Below are positions 1 to 6,509 of a stretch of DNA of 13,340 nucleotides, piece by piece. The DNA is from an uncultured Actinoplanes sp. (GTDB lineage Bacteria; Actinomycetota; Actinomycetes; Mycobacteriales; Micromonosporaceae): positions 1 through 13,340 of the forward strand of contig CAKUMG010000066.1 of assembly GCA_934667465.1 (NCBI GenBank). The letters are read 5' to 3'. The position numbers and the translations under genes are program-made. Below the pieces are notes generated by a model. That model was not told the DNA's origin. It searched no databases and saw only the letters and a list, made by a program, of their open reading frames with translations. Each line of letters opens with the position of its first letter. Position 1 is the stretch's first letter.

Positions 1-1141
1 GCCCGGAGGCGTCGGCGTTCAACCGGGCGAGATGGTGGTACGCGTGCCCGGCCGAGCCCAGCACCTCGTCGGACGCCTCGGGCAGGTCCGGTGCCGCCGC
101 CCAGCACACCGGCCGCAGGTCGAGGTCCGCCGGCACCCGGGCGAGCAGCCCGTCGAGCACCTCTTGCTCCGCCTCGCCCGCCAGCGGAGGCGGCCCGCCC
201 TGCCGTGACCGGAAGCCCAGGTCGATCGGGGGCGCCGCTTCCAGCAGGGCCCGCACGTACGCCGCCGCGGTGTACGAGGCGTACTCGTGCCAGAGGTCGT
301 TCTTGCCGTGCAGTTCCCCGTAGTCGGCGACGCCCCGCACCATGAACCAGGTCCGATCGATCGCCGCGGTGCTCGCCGCGATCCCCGAGCCCTCCATCTC
401 GATCGCCCGCATGTCGGGGTTGTCCGCGGCCAGCCTGTTCCGGAACTCCTCGTCGACGATCAGCACGTCGGCCGAGCCGATGACGCCGTGGTGCACTACG
501 GGCACGCCGTCGTCCCCGCCGGGCGGCGCGGTCCGCGGCGGATGCTCCCGCGGGTGCCGGTGGACGTAGAGCACGTCCGTGGCGGGGTCGGGCCGGGGGA
601 CCGCCGCGGCGTTCACCGCACGGTCCGAGGCGAGCCACCGCGCCCAGCCGCCCTCCTCGACCTGCAGCTCACCCGCGGCCTGCAACAGCCAGTGGGACAC
701 CAGGCCCGCGCCCTGCCGCCCCCGCAGCCGTTTCGTGCCGTCCTCCTGCCGGATGCTCCCGTAGTTCACGATGCCGTCGACGGCCACCACGACGTCGCCG
801 AGGCGCACGTGCTTGTCCGGCTCGTCGGGCCGCGGGATCCCGCCGGCGATCCCGGTCATGATGACCACCTGGATGTTCGGGAAGGACCGCAGCATGTTGG
901 CGCAGCAGGTCGCGGCGAGCTGGGTGCCGTCGCGCGACATCCGCAGGTGCGCGAGATGATGCGGCTGCCCGGGCTCGCTGCTCGGCACGGTGCCGACCCG
1001 GTAGACGTTGCGGTCACCGAGGGCCCGGTATTTGCGGGCGCCGTCGAGCAGCGAGTTGACCGCCCGTGCCTCCTCCGCCAGCACGGTCAGGACGCCCACC
1101 GTGACTTCGTAAGGGTCGAGAGGATACGAGGAATTGGTCAT
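1..1141 (-). CDS. MTA/SAH nucleosidase-like (PNP/UDP phosphorylase superfamily) protein with C-terminal extension, partial
   Basis: The reading frame is open from an ATG at 1141 to the left edge, giving 380 visible residues with the C-terminus missing. The N-terminus enters a β-strand ending VLAEE (Glu 23/24, where the catalytic base of MTA/SAH nucleosidases lies). The glycine motif MTGIAGG is at 95-101, the EMEG substrate-ribose motif at 248-251, and VRGVADY with the catalytic Asp at 273. The family cleaves or phosphorolyses the N-glycosidic bond of purine nucleosides. The domain ends near residue 305. The remaining 75 residues (from about PIDLGF onward) are a helical-looking extension absent from housekeeping Pfs enzymes (about 230 aa). 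In actinobacteria such extended versions are often fused to effector-associated, TPR or NTPase modules of conflict systems, so a role there rather than in methionine salvage is inferred. No strong ribosome binding site is seen before the ATG, and there is no upstream in-frame start. It lies 190 bp downstream of the HExxH gene on the same strand. Confidence 0.88.
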   Translation of the reverse strand, partial: MTNSSYPLDPYEVTVGVLTVLAEEARAVNSLLDGARKYRALGDRNVYRVGTVPSSEPGQPHHLAHLRMSRDGTQLAATCCANMLRSFPNIQVVIMTGIAGGIPRPDEPDKHVRLGDVVVAVDGIVNYGSIRQEDGTKRLRGRQGAGLVSHWLLQAAGELQVEEGGWARWLASDRAVNAAAVPRPDPATDVLYVHRHPREHPPRTAPPGGDDGVPVVHHGVIGSADVLIVDEEFRNRLAADNPDMRAIEMEGSGIAASTAAIDRTWFMVRGVADYGELHGKNDLWHEYASYTAAAYVRALLEAAPPIDLGFRSRQGGPPPLAGEAEQEVLDGLLARVPADLDLRPVCWAAAPDLPEASDEVLGSAGHAYHHLARLNADASG

Positions 1142-1235
1142 CCGCCGCGTCCACGGCCGACAGAAGAATTGCTTCGTCCCGACACGCCCGCTCCGTCCCG
1201 TCGCGATCGATTGCAATAGCGATCAACTACAGGCC

Positions 1236-1254
1236 GGGCGGCACCGAGCCGCCC
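1236..1254 (-). terminator. possible terminator hairpin after the HExxH gene
   Basis: A 7-bp perfect stem (GGGCGGC/GCCGCCC) with a 5-base loop lies in the gap between the HExxH gene and the nucleosidase gene. It sits about 80 bases past the HExxH stop. No T-run follows it on the minus strand, so it would be a hairpin-only terminator at best. If real, it separates the nucleosidase gene from the HExxH transcript. Confidence 0.3.
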
Positions 1255-1331
1255 CGGAACGTCAGTATCACGCATCGAAATGCGCGCGTACAGGGAGCGA
1301 TTGGTGCGTGAATTTCAGCCGGGAACAATGA

Positions 1332-3155
1332 TCAGCCGGAAAGGCGTGCACCCACCCAGGCGGCCACTTCCGCCGGGGAACGGTCGCTGCGCAGCTCGCG
1401 GTGGACGGCGAGCACCACCTCGGGCCGGTCGAGCAGGGCCCGCGCGGCCTGCGGCGGAACGCCGGGATCGGCGCGCAGCGCCAGGCCCAGGCCGACCCAG
1501 GCGTCGACGGAGCCGGGATCGGTCGCGATCTGCTCGCCGAACCCGGCGGCGGCCTTGGCCGGCTCGCCGGCGAACAGGGCCAGGTCGGCGTCGCTCAGCG
1601 CGGCACCCCAGTCCTCGTCGCGGGCCTGCTCGTAGCGGGCCGGGGCCAGGATGCGGCGCCGGGCCAGTCCCAGCCGGGCGGCCGACCAGTGCCGCATCGC
1701 CGGGTCGGGCAGCACCTCGGACGGCCCGATCCCGTGGGGACCGCCGGCCCCGGACTCGCATGCTTCGACCAGCGCGGCCACCTCCGCCGGCCGGGGCCGG
1801 CAGTGCCGGATGCGCCACCCGGCCCGGTGCCCGTCGGCCACCAGGTCCGCCAGGCGCTTGGCTTCCGCGCCGATGTCGTCGGTGGGCCAGGCGGTTGCCT
1901 CGTGCAGCAGCCGCTCGGCGAAGAGCCGGCCCCGCTCGGTCAGGCCGCCGTCCCGCAGCGCCGTGCCCAGCGCCTCGACGGCCTGGGTGCGCGCGTAGGC
2001 GTACTCGAAGTCACCGATCGCTTCCCCGTCCTCGCGGCGCTGGGCGCGCCAGAACGCGGCGATGGCGAAGAATGCGTAGATTCCCTGCAGCAGGCCCCCG
2101 GCGGGCCGGGGGTCGTCGCGCCACGGCGCGTAGAGGCAGGGGCGCTGCGACCCGCCGGTCATCATGAACAGGTGCATCAAGCCGCCGAGCTTGATGTGGG
2201 TGAACTCGTGGGCCAGCGACACCGCGAGCGTCACCGCGTCCGGCGGCGGTGAGCACATGATCGCCCCGAAGGCGTCCCCGGTGGAGGCGCTGCGGGTGTC
2301 CCAGCCGTCGCCCACCGGCAGCGGCACCAGCGACGACACCCCGGCGGCCAGGGCCTCGGCCAGCGGCCGGTGCCGGCGGACGAGGATCTGCCAGGCGTCC
2401 CGGAGCAGGTCGTGCCAGCGCCGCACCTGTTCCGGCGTCAGCCGGACCGGCGGCACGGGGTCCGCGAGGTCGCGCACCGGGTCGAGGTCGTCGAGCCAGA
2501 CCGTGAGCCGGGGCTCGTCCCCCACGGTCAGCCGCCGCTGCGCCCACCAGCCCGGCGCGTCGCCGCCGTCCGGGGGGACGGTGATCGTCTCGTCGCCGTG
2601 GCTCAGCCGGATCCGGCCGCCCTCGGTGCCGGCCCGCACGACGTCCCACGGCGCGCACCCGGCGAAGACGGCCATGCCGGCCCGCGGGAGCATGACGCGC
2701 CCGGATCGCGCCGGGAGCAGCGCGGAGTACGCCTGACCCGTGGCCGCGGCGGCCACGACGGCGACCGCGTGCAACTGCCCGAAGTCCTGGTGGGCCGGGG
2801 CTTCGCTGCGCGCCCCGCCCCGGTGCCGCCGCAGGGTGTAGCTCAGCCACGCCCCGACCTGGGGATGCATGAGCACCTCGGTCACCGCCGCCGGGTCCTG
2901 CCGCTCGGCCCGCTCGAGCGCCTCCCAGGCCTCGGTGATCGGGCTCAGCGGCCCGTGGGACGCCTCGCCGCTCTCGGCCGCCGCGTCGAGGAAGGCGCGC
3001 AGCATGACGAGCCGCCGGCTGTGCTCACCCGCGACGAGCCGCCGCACCACCTCGGGCGAGCCGCCACCGGCCGCCAGCTCGGCGAAGTGGTCCTCGGGCA
3101 GGGTCAACCGGCCCGGCGGGACGGCCGGCCTCTCCTCAATTGTGGTGGGAACCAC
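1332..3155 (-). CDS. αKG-HExxH-type peptide β-hydroxylase homologue (HExxH motif RiPP-modification protein)
   Basis: This is a 607-residue protein from a GTG at 3155, with GAGGAG 11 bases upstream. The HExxH motif HEFTH is at 316-320. It is followed by the family's signature block APWRDDPRP (343-351) and a GGLLQGIYAFF segment (353-363). The C-terminal 90 residues contain a TPR-like helical hairpin (ALFAGEPAKAAAGF ... AWVGLGLAL). Family knowledge: this group was first annotated as HEXXH putative peptide-modification proteins. Members have since been described as iron/α-ketoglutarate-dependent peptide β-hydroxylases in which HExxH supplies metal ligands, and they are often encoded beside FxSxx-COOH precursors. 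Here the gene begins 48 bp after a small peptide gene on the same strand, so the two are probably co-transcribed and the peptide is the likely substrate (inference). The region before about residue 230 is not recognisable. A simple zincin protease is less likely because of the PWRDDPRP context. Confidence 0.87.
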   Translation of the reverse strand: MVPTTIEERPAVPPGRLTLPEDHFAELAAGGGSPEVVRRLVAGEHSRRLVMLRAFLDAAAESGEASHGPLSPITEAWEALERAERQDPAAVTEVLMHPQVGAWLSYTLRRHRGGARSEAPAHQDFGQLHAVAVVAAAATGQAYSALLPARSGRVMLPRAGMAVFAGCAPWDVVRAGTEGGRIRLSHGDETITVPPDGGDAPGWWAQRRLTVGDEPRLTVWLDDLDPVRDLADPVPPVRLTPEQVRRWHDLLRDAWQILVRRHRPLAEALAAGVSSLVPLPVGDGWDTRSASTGDAFGAIMCSPPPDAVTLAVSLAHEFTHIKLGGLMHLFMMTGGSQRPCLYAPWRDDPRPAGGLLQGIYAFFAIAAFWRAQRREDGEAIGDFEYAYARTQAVEALGTALRDGGLTERGRLFAERLLHEATAWPTDDIGAEAKRLADLVADGHRAGWRIRHCRPRPAEVAALVEACESGAGGPHGIGPSEVLPDPAMRHWSAARLGLARRRILAPARYEQARDEDWGAALSDADLALFAGEPAKAAAGFGEQIATDPGSVDAWVGLGLALRADPGVPPQAARALLDRPEVVLAVHRELRSDRSPAEVAAWVGARLSG

Positions 3156-3203
3156 TGGTTCGCAAGCTCCTCGGTCGAGGCCGGTCGAGGCCGTCGGGAC
3201 GGG

Positions 3204-3389
3204 TCAGTCGGCGCGCCCGGGCGGACCGGCGCCGCCCAGGTTGGCGCGCGGACGCTCCACCTGAGCCAGCACGATCCGGACCGCTTCGGCCAGCTCCCGG
3301 CTCCGGTCGGTGCGCAGATCACTGAGGCTGTAGCCCGCCAGGTCGACCAGTTCGGTGTCGGTGGCGGCAGTGCGCTTCGGCGTGAACAT
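3204..3389 (-). CDS. small FxsA-like peptide, candidate RiPP precursor for the HExxH enzyme
   Basis: This is a 61-residue peptide from the ATG at 3389, which has GGAAG 7 bases upstream. An in-frame ATG at 3431 would give 75 residues but has no Shine-Dalgarno sequence at usable spacing. The middle (ELVDLAGYSLSDL, residues 13-25, then LAEAVRIVLAQVE, 33-45) matches the leader pattern of FxSxx-COOH precursors: an [LI][VI]DL-G-SL-DL strand/turn followed by an amphipathic helix with R.VLA. Unlike those precursors the C-terminus ends NLGGAGPPGRAD, with no Phe-x-Ser tail. The only aromatic residues are Phe 2 and Tyr 20, so a cyclophane of the FxsB type is unlikely in the tail. Position directly before the αKG-HExxH gene supports a substrate or recognition-partner role. 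Assignment to the family is by pattern only; it could also be a degenerate precursor or a stand-alone leader-like partner protein. Confidence 0.68.
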   Translation of the reverse strand: MFTPKRTAATDTELVDLAGYSLSDLRTDRSRELAEAVRIVLAQVERPRANLGGAGPPGRAD

Positions 3390-3463
3390 GTATGGACTTC
3401 CAAGATCGATCAGCGGTATGGCGTCATGCATGAGGCAACTGGTCCCGCGTAAAGACTTACCCT

Positions 3464-3497
3464 CCGGGGTGGGCGCAGGTCCACCCCGGCCCACCCC
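3464..3497 (-). promoter_or_regulatory. two mutually exclusive leader hairpins before the peptide gene
   Basis: Stem A pairs CCGGGGTGG (3464-3472) with CCACCCCGG (3481-3489). Stem B pairs GGGGTGGGC (3466-3474) with GCCCACCCC (3489-3497). Both are perfect 9-bp stems that share the 3466-3472 arm, so only one can form at a time. On the minus-strand transcript the shared arm abuts a GGAGGG sequence (3460-3465) that looks like an unused ribosome binding site, and it lies 75-110 bases before the chosen start. This layout resembles an attenuator or RNA switch, but no function is established. Confidence 0.4.
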
Positions 3498-3544
3498 CGC
3501 GGGACATTTCCTGCAAAGACAATCATCTAAGAATGCGGACCGAG

Positions 3545-3556
3545 TTTCGGCCGAAA
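3545..3556. promoter_or_regulatory. 12-bp perfect palindrome upstream of the peptide gene
   Basis: TTTCGGCCGAAA is a perfect palindrome about 155 bp upstream of the peptide start and about 15-20 bp upstream of the weak -10-like TAGATG. Its position would suit an operator for a dimeric regulator. No family match is recognised. Confidence 0.25.
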
Positions 3557-3757
3557 TGCGCCTCAACCCCTGCCGAACGCGCGCAGCGTGCCCAACTGCG
3601 GGCTTTCCCCGCGCGACACGCGACTCCCCCGGCGGATCCCACAAAGCAACCTGGGATGGACGAGATTCACTCTAAGGGATGACCATCGCCGACGGGGGCC
3701 GACCTCCGTGATCGCTGTTCCGACACCGATGACGGCAGTCAATGCATCCGAATGGGA

Positions 3758-4054
3758 TCAGGAGGCGGCATAGTGGAGCACTTCCGCGACCAGCCGCCGC
3801 GTCGCCTCCCCGCGCAGCGAGTAGAAGACGTTCCGCCCCCGCCGCTCGCGCCGGATCAACCGGGCGTCGAGCAGGAAGCGCAGGTGATGCGCCACCGCCG
3901 TCGGGTCGGCGTCGATCACCGCGGTCAGCGACGCCGGGGTCAGCTCGCCCTGGTCACGCAGCAGGATCAAGATGTGCAACCGATGCTCGTACGCCATCCC
4001 GCGCAGCACCGCCACCGCACGCTCCAGGGTCGGCGTCACGTCGTCGGCGCTCAT
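3758..4054 (-). CDS. ArsR/SmtB-family winged-helix regulator
   Basis: This is a 98-residue protein, a typical ArsR size. Its ATG overlaps the stop of the upstream permease as ATGA, so it is the last gene of the metal-uptake operon. The winged helix runs from YEHRLHILILL (22-32) through a recognition helix DPTAVAHHLRFLLDARLI (50-67) to the wing ERRGRNVFYSL (70-80). The usual metal-sensing residues are not obvious: there is no cysteine at all, so no α3 CxC site. The C-terminal helix carries only one His (94) and lacks the Asp-x-His ... His-x-x-Glu set of zinc-sensing SmtB-type α5 sites. It may sense metal through the His pair at 56-57, sense something else, or act with other inputs. Autoregulation of the operon is plausible, but no operator can be assigned to it with confidence. 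Confidence 0.88.
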   Translation of the reverse strand: MSADDVTPTLERAVAVLRGMAYEHRLHILILLRDQGELTPASLTAVIDADPTAVAHHLRFLLDARLIRRERRGRNVFYSLRGEATRRLVAEVLHYAAS

Positions 4055-4884
4055 GAGCCGGCCACCGGAACCCGGCGGCCCGCCACGAGGCGCGGCACCC
4101 GGACGGCCACCACGGAGATCATGAGGATGGCCGTGGCGGCGAGCGTGATGCTCCCGCCCGCGGCCACGTTCCAGCGACTCGAGGCCCACAGCCCGGTCAG
4201 GCCCGACGCGATGCCGAAGGCCACGGCCAGCGCCGTGACCACGGGCAGCCGGGTCGACCACAGGCGCGCGGCCGCCGCCGGGGCGACGATGAGCGCCAGC
4301 GCGAGGATGGTGCCGACGGCCGGGACCACGGTCACGACCACGACCTCGATGGTGAGCAGCAGCACCAGATCCCAGGCGCCGGTCCGATAGCCGGCCGCCC
4401 GGGCACCCGTACGGTCGAATCCCGTGAACAGCAGCGGCCGCGCGCAGACCGTCAGGACCACCGCGACCAGCACCAGCACCGTCGCCGTGACGATCAGGTC
4501 CGTGGCCGACACCGTGAGGATCGAGCCGACCAGGAAGGACGAGAGGTCCCGGCTGAAGCCGCTCTGGGTGGCGACGAGCCCGGCGCCGAGCGCGAACCCG
4601 CCCGAGACCATGACGCCGGTGGCCGCCGCGGCGTTCTGACCGCGGGCCCGGCTCAGCGCCGCGACCCCGACGGCGACGACCGTGCCGGCGACGATGCCGC
4701 CGAGATAGATGTTGACGCCGATGATCGACGCGGCCACCACCCCGGGGAACGAGGCGTGGGTCAGCGCCAGCGTGAAGAACGACAGGCGGCGCAGCACCAC
4801 CTGCACGCCGATCAGCCCGGCCAGCGCGCCGACCAGCACCACCTCCGCGGTGGCGCGGTGCAGGGCGTCATCCCACCAGTTCAT
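4051..4884 (-). CDS. metal ABC transporter permease, second subunit (ZnuB/MntD type)
   Basis: This 277-residue polytopic protein belongs to the ABC-3 (ZnuB/TroC/TroD/MntC/MntD) permease family. It has roughly eight hydrophobic segments. The family's early motif LRRLSFFTLALTHASFPGVV (32-51) is present, as is a late VPAVGTILALALIVAPAAAARL stretch typical of the last helices. AAGYR before a Trp-Asp marks the cytoplasmic coupling region. Its ATG has AAGGGA 8 bases upstream and lies 17 bases inside the preceding permease gene, indicating translational coupling. It is clearly different in sequence from its neighbour, so the transporter is likely a heterodimer, as in Mn/Zn systems with four genes. 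The last four bases overlap the ArsR-family gene. Confidence 0.92.
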   Translation of the reverse strand: MNWWDDALHRATAEVVLVGALAGLIGVQVVLRRLSFFTLALTHASFPGVVAASIIGVNIYLGGIVAGTVVAVGVAALSRARGQNAAAATGVMVSGGFALGAGLVATQSGFSRDLSSFLVGSILTVSATDLIVTATVLVLVAVVLTVCARPLLFTGFDRTGARAAGYRTGAWDLVLLLTIEVVVVTVVPAVGTILALALIVAPAAAARLWSTRLPVVTALAVAFGIASGLTGLWASSRWNVAAGGSITLAATAILMISVVAVRVPRLVAGRRVPVAGS

Positions 4885-5755
4885 GCGGGGATCCCTTCGC
4901 CGGGCCGGTCGCCGCCCGGCCGAGCCGTCGCTGCCGGATCAGGCCCACGGGCAGCAGCACCAGGTAGGCGGCCACGAGCAGCAGCACGACCGCGGAGGCC
5001 GAGGTCAGCGCGATGCCGTAGTCGATGGAGGCGGTCCAGCTCAGCAGCAGCCCGCCGTAGCCCGCGGCCAGGATCAACCCGGTGCCGAGCAGGGCCATCA
5101 CGGGCAGCCTGGCGGTCACCATCCGCGCCGCGGCGGCGGGGACGACCAGCAGCGCGACGACCAGGATCGTGCCGACGGCCCGGACCGCGGCGACGACGAC
5201 GAGCGCGACGATGACGTTGAGCCACAGGTCGAGCCACGCGATCCGGTAGCCCGCCGCGGCCGCGCCCGCCGGGTCGAACGTACGGAAGAGGAAGGCCCTT
5301 GATCCGATGAGCAGCAGCCCGAGGATGACGGCCGCCAGCACCGCCGTCTCGATCAGTTGCCGCGTCGTGACCGTGAGGATCCGCCCGAAGAGAAAGGCGG
5401 TCAGATCGGAGGTGTACGACGATCGGCGCGACACCAGCACGACGCCGATCGAGAACATCGCGGTGAGCACGACGGCCGTGGACGCGTCGTCTGAGAGGCT
5501 CCCGCCGCGGGTCAGCAGCGTCAGCACGACCGCCGTGACGATCGCGGCGACCAGCGCACCCACGACGAGGCCCTCGATGCCGCCCGCCACGAAGCCGATC
5601 ACGACGCCGGGGAACACCGTGTGCGTCAGCGCGTCCGAGACGAACGACAGCCGGCGCAGGAACACGAACACGCTGACCGGGCCGCAGATCAGGGCCAGCA
5701 GGGCCAGCTCGGCAAGCGCCCGGGCCATGAACGGCGCCTGGAACGGCTCGATCAC
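4868..5755 (-). CDS. znuB: zinc/manganese ABC transporter permease, first subunit (ZnuB type)
   Basis: This is a 295-residue ABC-3 family permease. The GTG start at 5755 overlaps the ATPase stop as GTGA; an internal ATG (residue 10) is an alternative without better support. About eight transmembrane segments are visible. The conserved FLRRLSFVSDALTHTVFPGVV segment (residues 32-52), AAGYR...LDLW and VRAVGTILVVALLVVPAAAARM stretches define the family. The C-terminus ends in a basic tail, as expected for a cytoplasmic end. With the neighbouring permease it should form the membrane channel through which the lipoprotein delivers the metal ion. The gene order (binding protein, ATPase, permease, permease) matches MntABCD/TroABCD-type operons more than the single-permease ZnuABC of enterobacteria. 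Confidence 0.92.
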   Translation of the reverse strand: MIEPFQAPFMARALAELALLALICGPVSVFVFLRRLSFVSDALTHTVFPGVVIGFVAGGIEGLVVGALVAAIVTAVVLTLLTRGGSLSDDASTAVVLTAMFSIGVVLVSRRSSYTSDLTAFLFGRILTVTTRQLIETAVLAAVILGLLLIGSRAFLFRTFDPAGAAAAGYRIAWLDLWLNVIVALVVVAAVRAVGTILVVALLVVPAAAARMVTARLPVMALLGTGLILAAGYGGLLLSWTASIDYGIALTSASAVVLLLVAAYLVLLPVGLIRQRRLGRAATGPAKGSPHELVG

Positions 5756-6507
5756 GGGTCGACCAGCACAGTCCGGCCGTCGGCCAGGTCGATGGTGTGC
5801 CCGCCGTACGCGGCTCGCAGGGTGTCCGCCGTCAGCGTCGTCTCCGGCGGGCCCGCCGCCCACTGCCGCCCGTTGATCAGGCACACCTGGTCGGCGAGGT
5901 CCCGCGCGATGCCCAGGTCGTGCGTGCTCAGCAGCAGCGCCGTCCCGGCCGCGCTGAGCTCGCGCAGCACGCCCAGGATGGCCTCCTGGCTGACCAGGTC
6001 GACGCCGTTGAACGGCTCGTCGAGCAGCAGCAGCCCGGGCTCGGAGGCGATCGCGCGGGCGAGCAGCACGCGCTGACGCTGGCCGCCGGAGAGCGTGCCG
6101 AAGTGGCTGCCGGCCCGGTCGGCCAGCCCGACCCGGTCGAGCGCCTCGCGGACGGCCCGCTTGTCGGCCGCGCGGGCGGGCCGCCACCAGCCGATCCGGC
6201 GGTAGCGGCCCATCATCACGACCTGTGCGGCGGTGATCGGGAAGTCGGTGTCGAGCGCGTCGGTCTGGGGCACGTAACCGATCCGGTCCCGCGCCTCGGC
6301 GGGTGCCCGGCCGAGCACGGCCGCGCTGCCCTCGAGCACCGGGACCAGCCCGAGCACCGACTTGATGAGCGTCGACTTGCCGGCGCCGTTCGGGCCGACC
6401 AGGGCGAGCCGCTGCCCCGCGGGCAGGGTGAGCTCGACCCCGGTCAGGACCGCCCTGCCGTGGTAGCCGACGCTGACCCCCGCGTAGCGGAGCGCGGCGT
6501 CGCCCAC
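5752..6507 (-). CDS. znuC: metal ABC transporter ATP-binding protein (ZnuC type)
   Basis: This is a 251-residue ABC ATPase with all motifs intact: Walker A GPNGAGKST (38-46), Q-loop at Gln 81 in YVPQTDALDTDFP (characteristic of the Mn/Zn uptake ATPases), signature LSGGQRQRV (139-147), Walker B LLLLDEP (159-165) and H-loop His 186 in STHD. It should hydrolyse ATP at the cytoplasmic face to drive the two permeases. The start is taken as the GTG at 6507, two bases after the binding-protein stop. It has no good Shine-Dalgarno sequence, so it probably depends on translational coupling. The 3' end overlaps the next gene by four bases. Confidence 0.93.
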   Translation of the reverse strand: MGDAALRYAGVSVGYHGRAVLTGVELTLPAGQRLALVGPNGAGKSTLIKSVLGLVPVLEGSAAVLGRAPAEARDRIGYVPQTDALDTDFPITAAQVVMMGRYRRIGWWRPARAADKRAVREALDRVGLADRAGSHFGTLSGGQRQRVLLARAIASEPGLLLLDEPFNGVDLVSQEAILGVLRELSAAGTALLLSTHDLGIARDLADQVCLINGRQWAAGPPETTLTADTLRAAYGGHTIDLADGRTVLVDP

Positions 6508-6509
6508 GG

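Larger units (their letters stand above)
3432..3757. other. 326-bp intergenic leader region upstream of the peptide/HExxH genes
   Basis: No credible gene is seen on either strand. The segment is less GC-rich than its surroundings in places. It holds, from right to left, an imperfect hairpin ACGGGGG/CCTCCGT at 3692-3709 that could terminate the metal-uptake operon, a 6-bp inverted repeat ATCCCA/TGGGAT at 3636-3657, a perfect palindrome at 3545-3556, and two competing hairpins at 3464-3497. The promoter of the peptide gene is presumably here. A weak -10-like TAGATG at 3524-3529 (minus strand) is the best candidate, without a convincing -35. Confidence 0.6.

Noticed and set aside
287..1219. Long plus-strand open frame opposite the nucleosidase gene
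   Set aside because: It is antisense to a well-recognised enzyme and rich in Arg, Pro, His and Gly without any domain. High GC in third positions creates such open frames.
2208..2222. HExxH gene as an ordinary zincin metalloprotease
   Set aside because: There is no secretion signal, and the PWRDDPRP plus GGLLQGIYAFF blocks after HExxH are those of the peptide-modification family. Protease function is not excluded but less likely.
1401..2252. Plus-strand open frame opposite the HExxH gene
   Set aside because: The minus strand carries the HExxH and PWRDDPRP motifs in a coherent 607-residue protein. The opposite frame has no recognisable feature.
3104..3403. 99-residue minus-strand frame overlapping the peptide gene and the start of the HExxH gene
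   Set aside because: It reads the peptide region in another frame, giving Trp/Arg/Pro-rich low-complexity sequence. The FxsA-like pattern is in the other frame, which also ends cleanly before the HExxH start.
3636..3657. ATCCCA/TGGGAT inverted repeat as a terminator or operator
   Set aside because: It is six bases with a 10-base gap, no T-run and no promoter nearby; expected by chance in a region this size.
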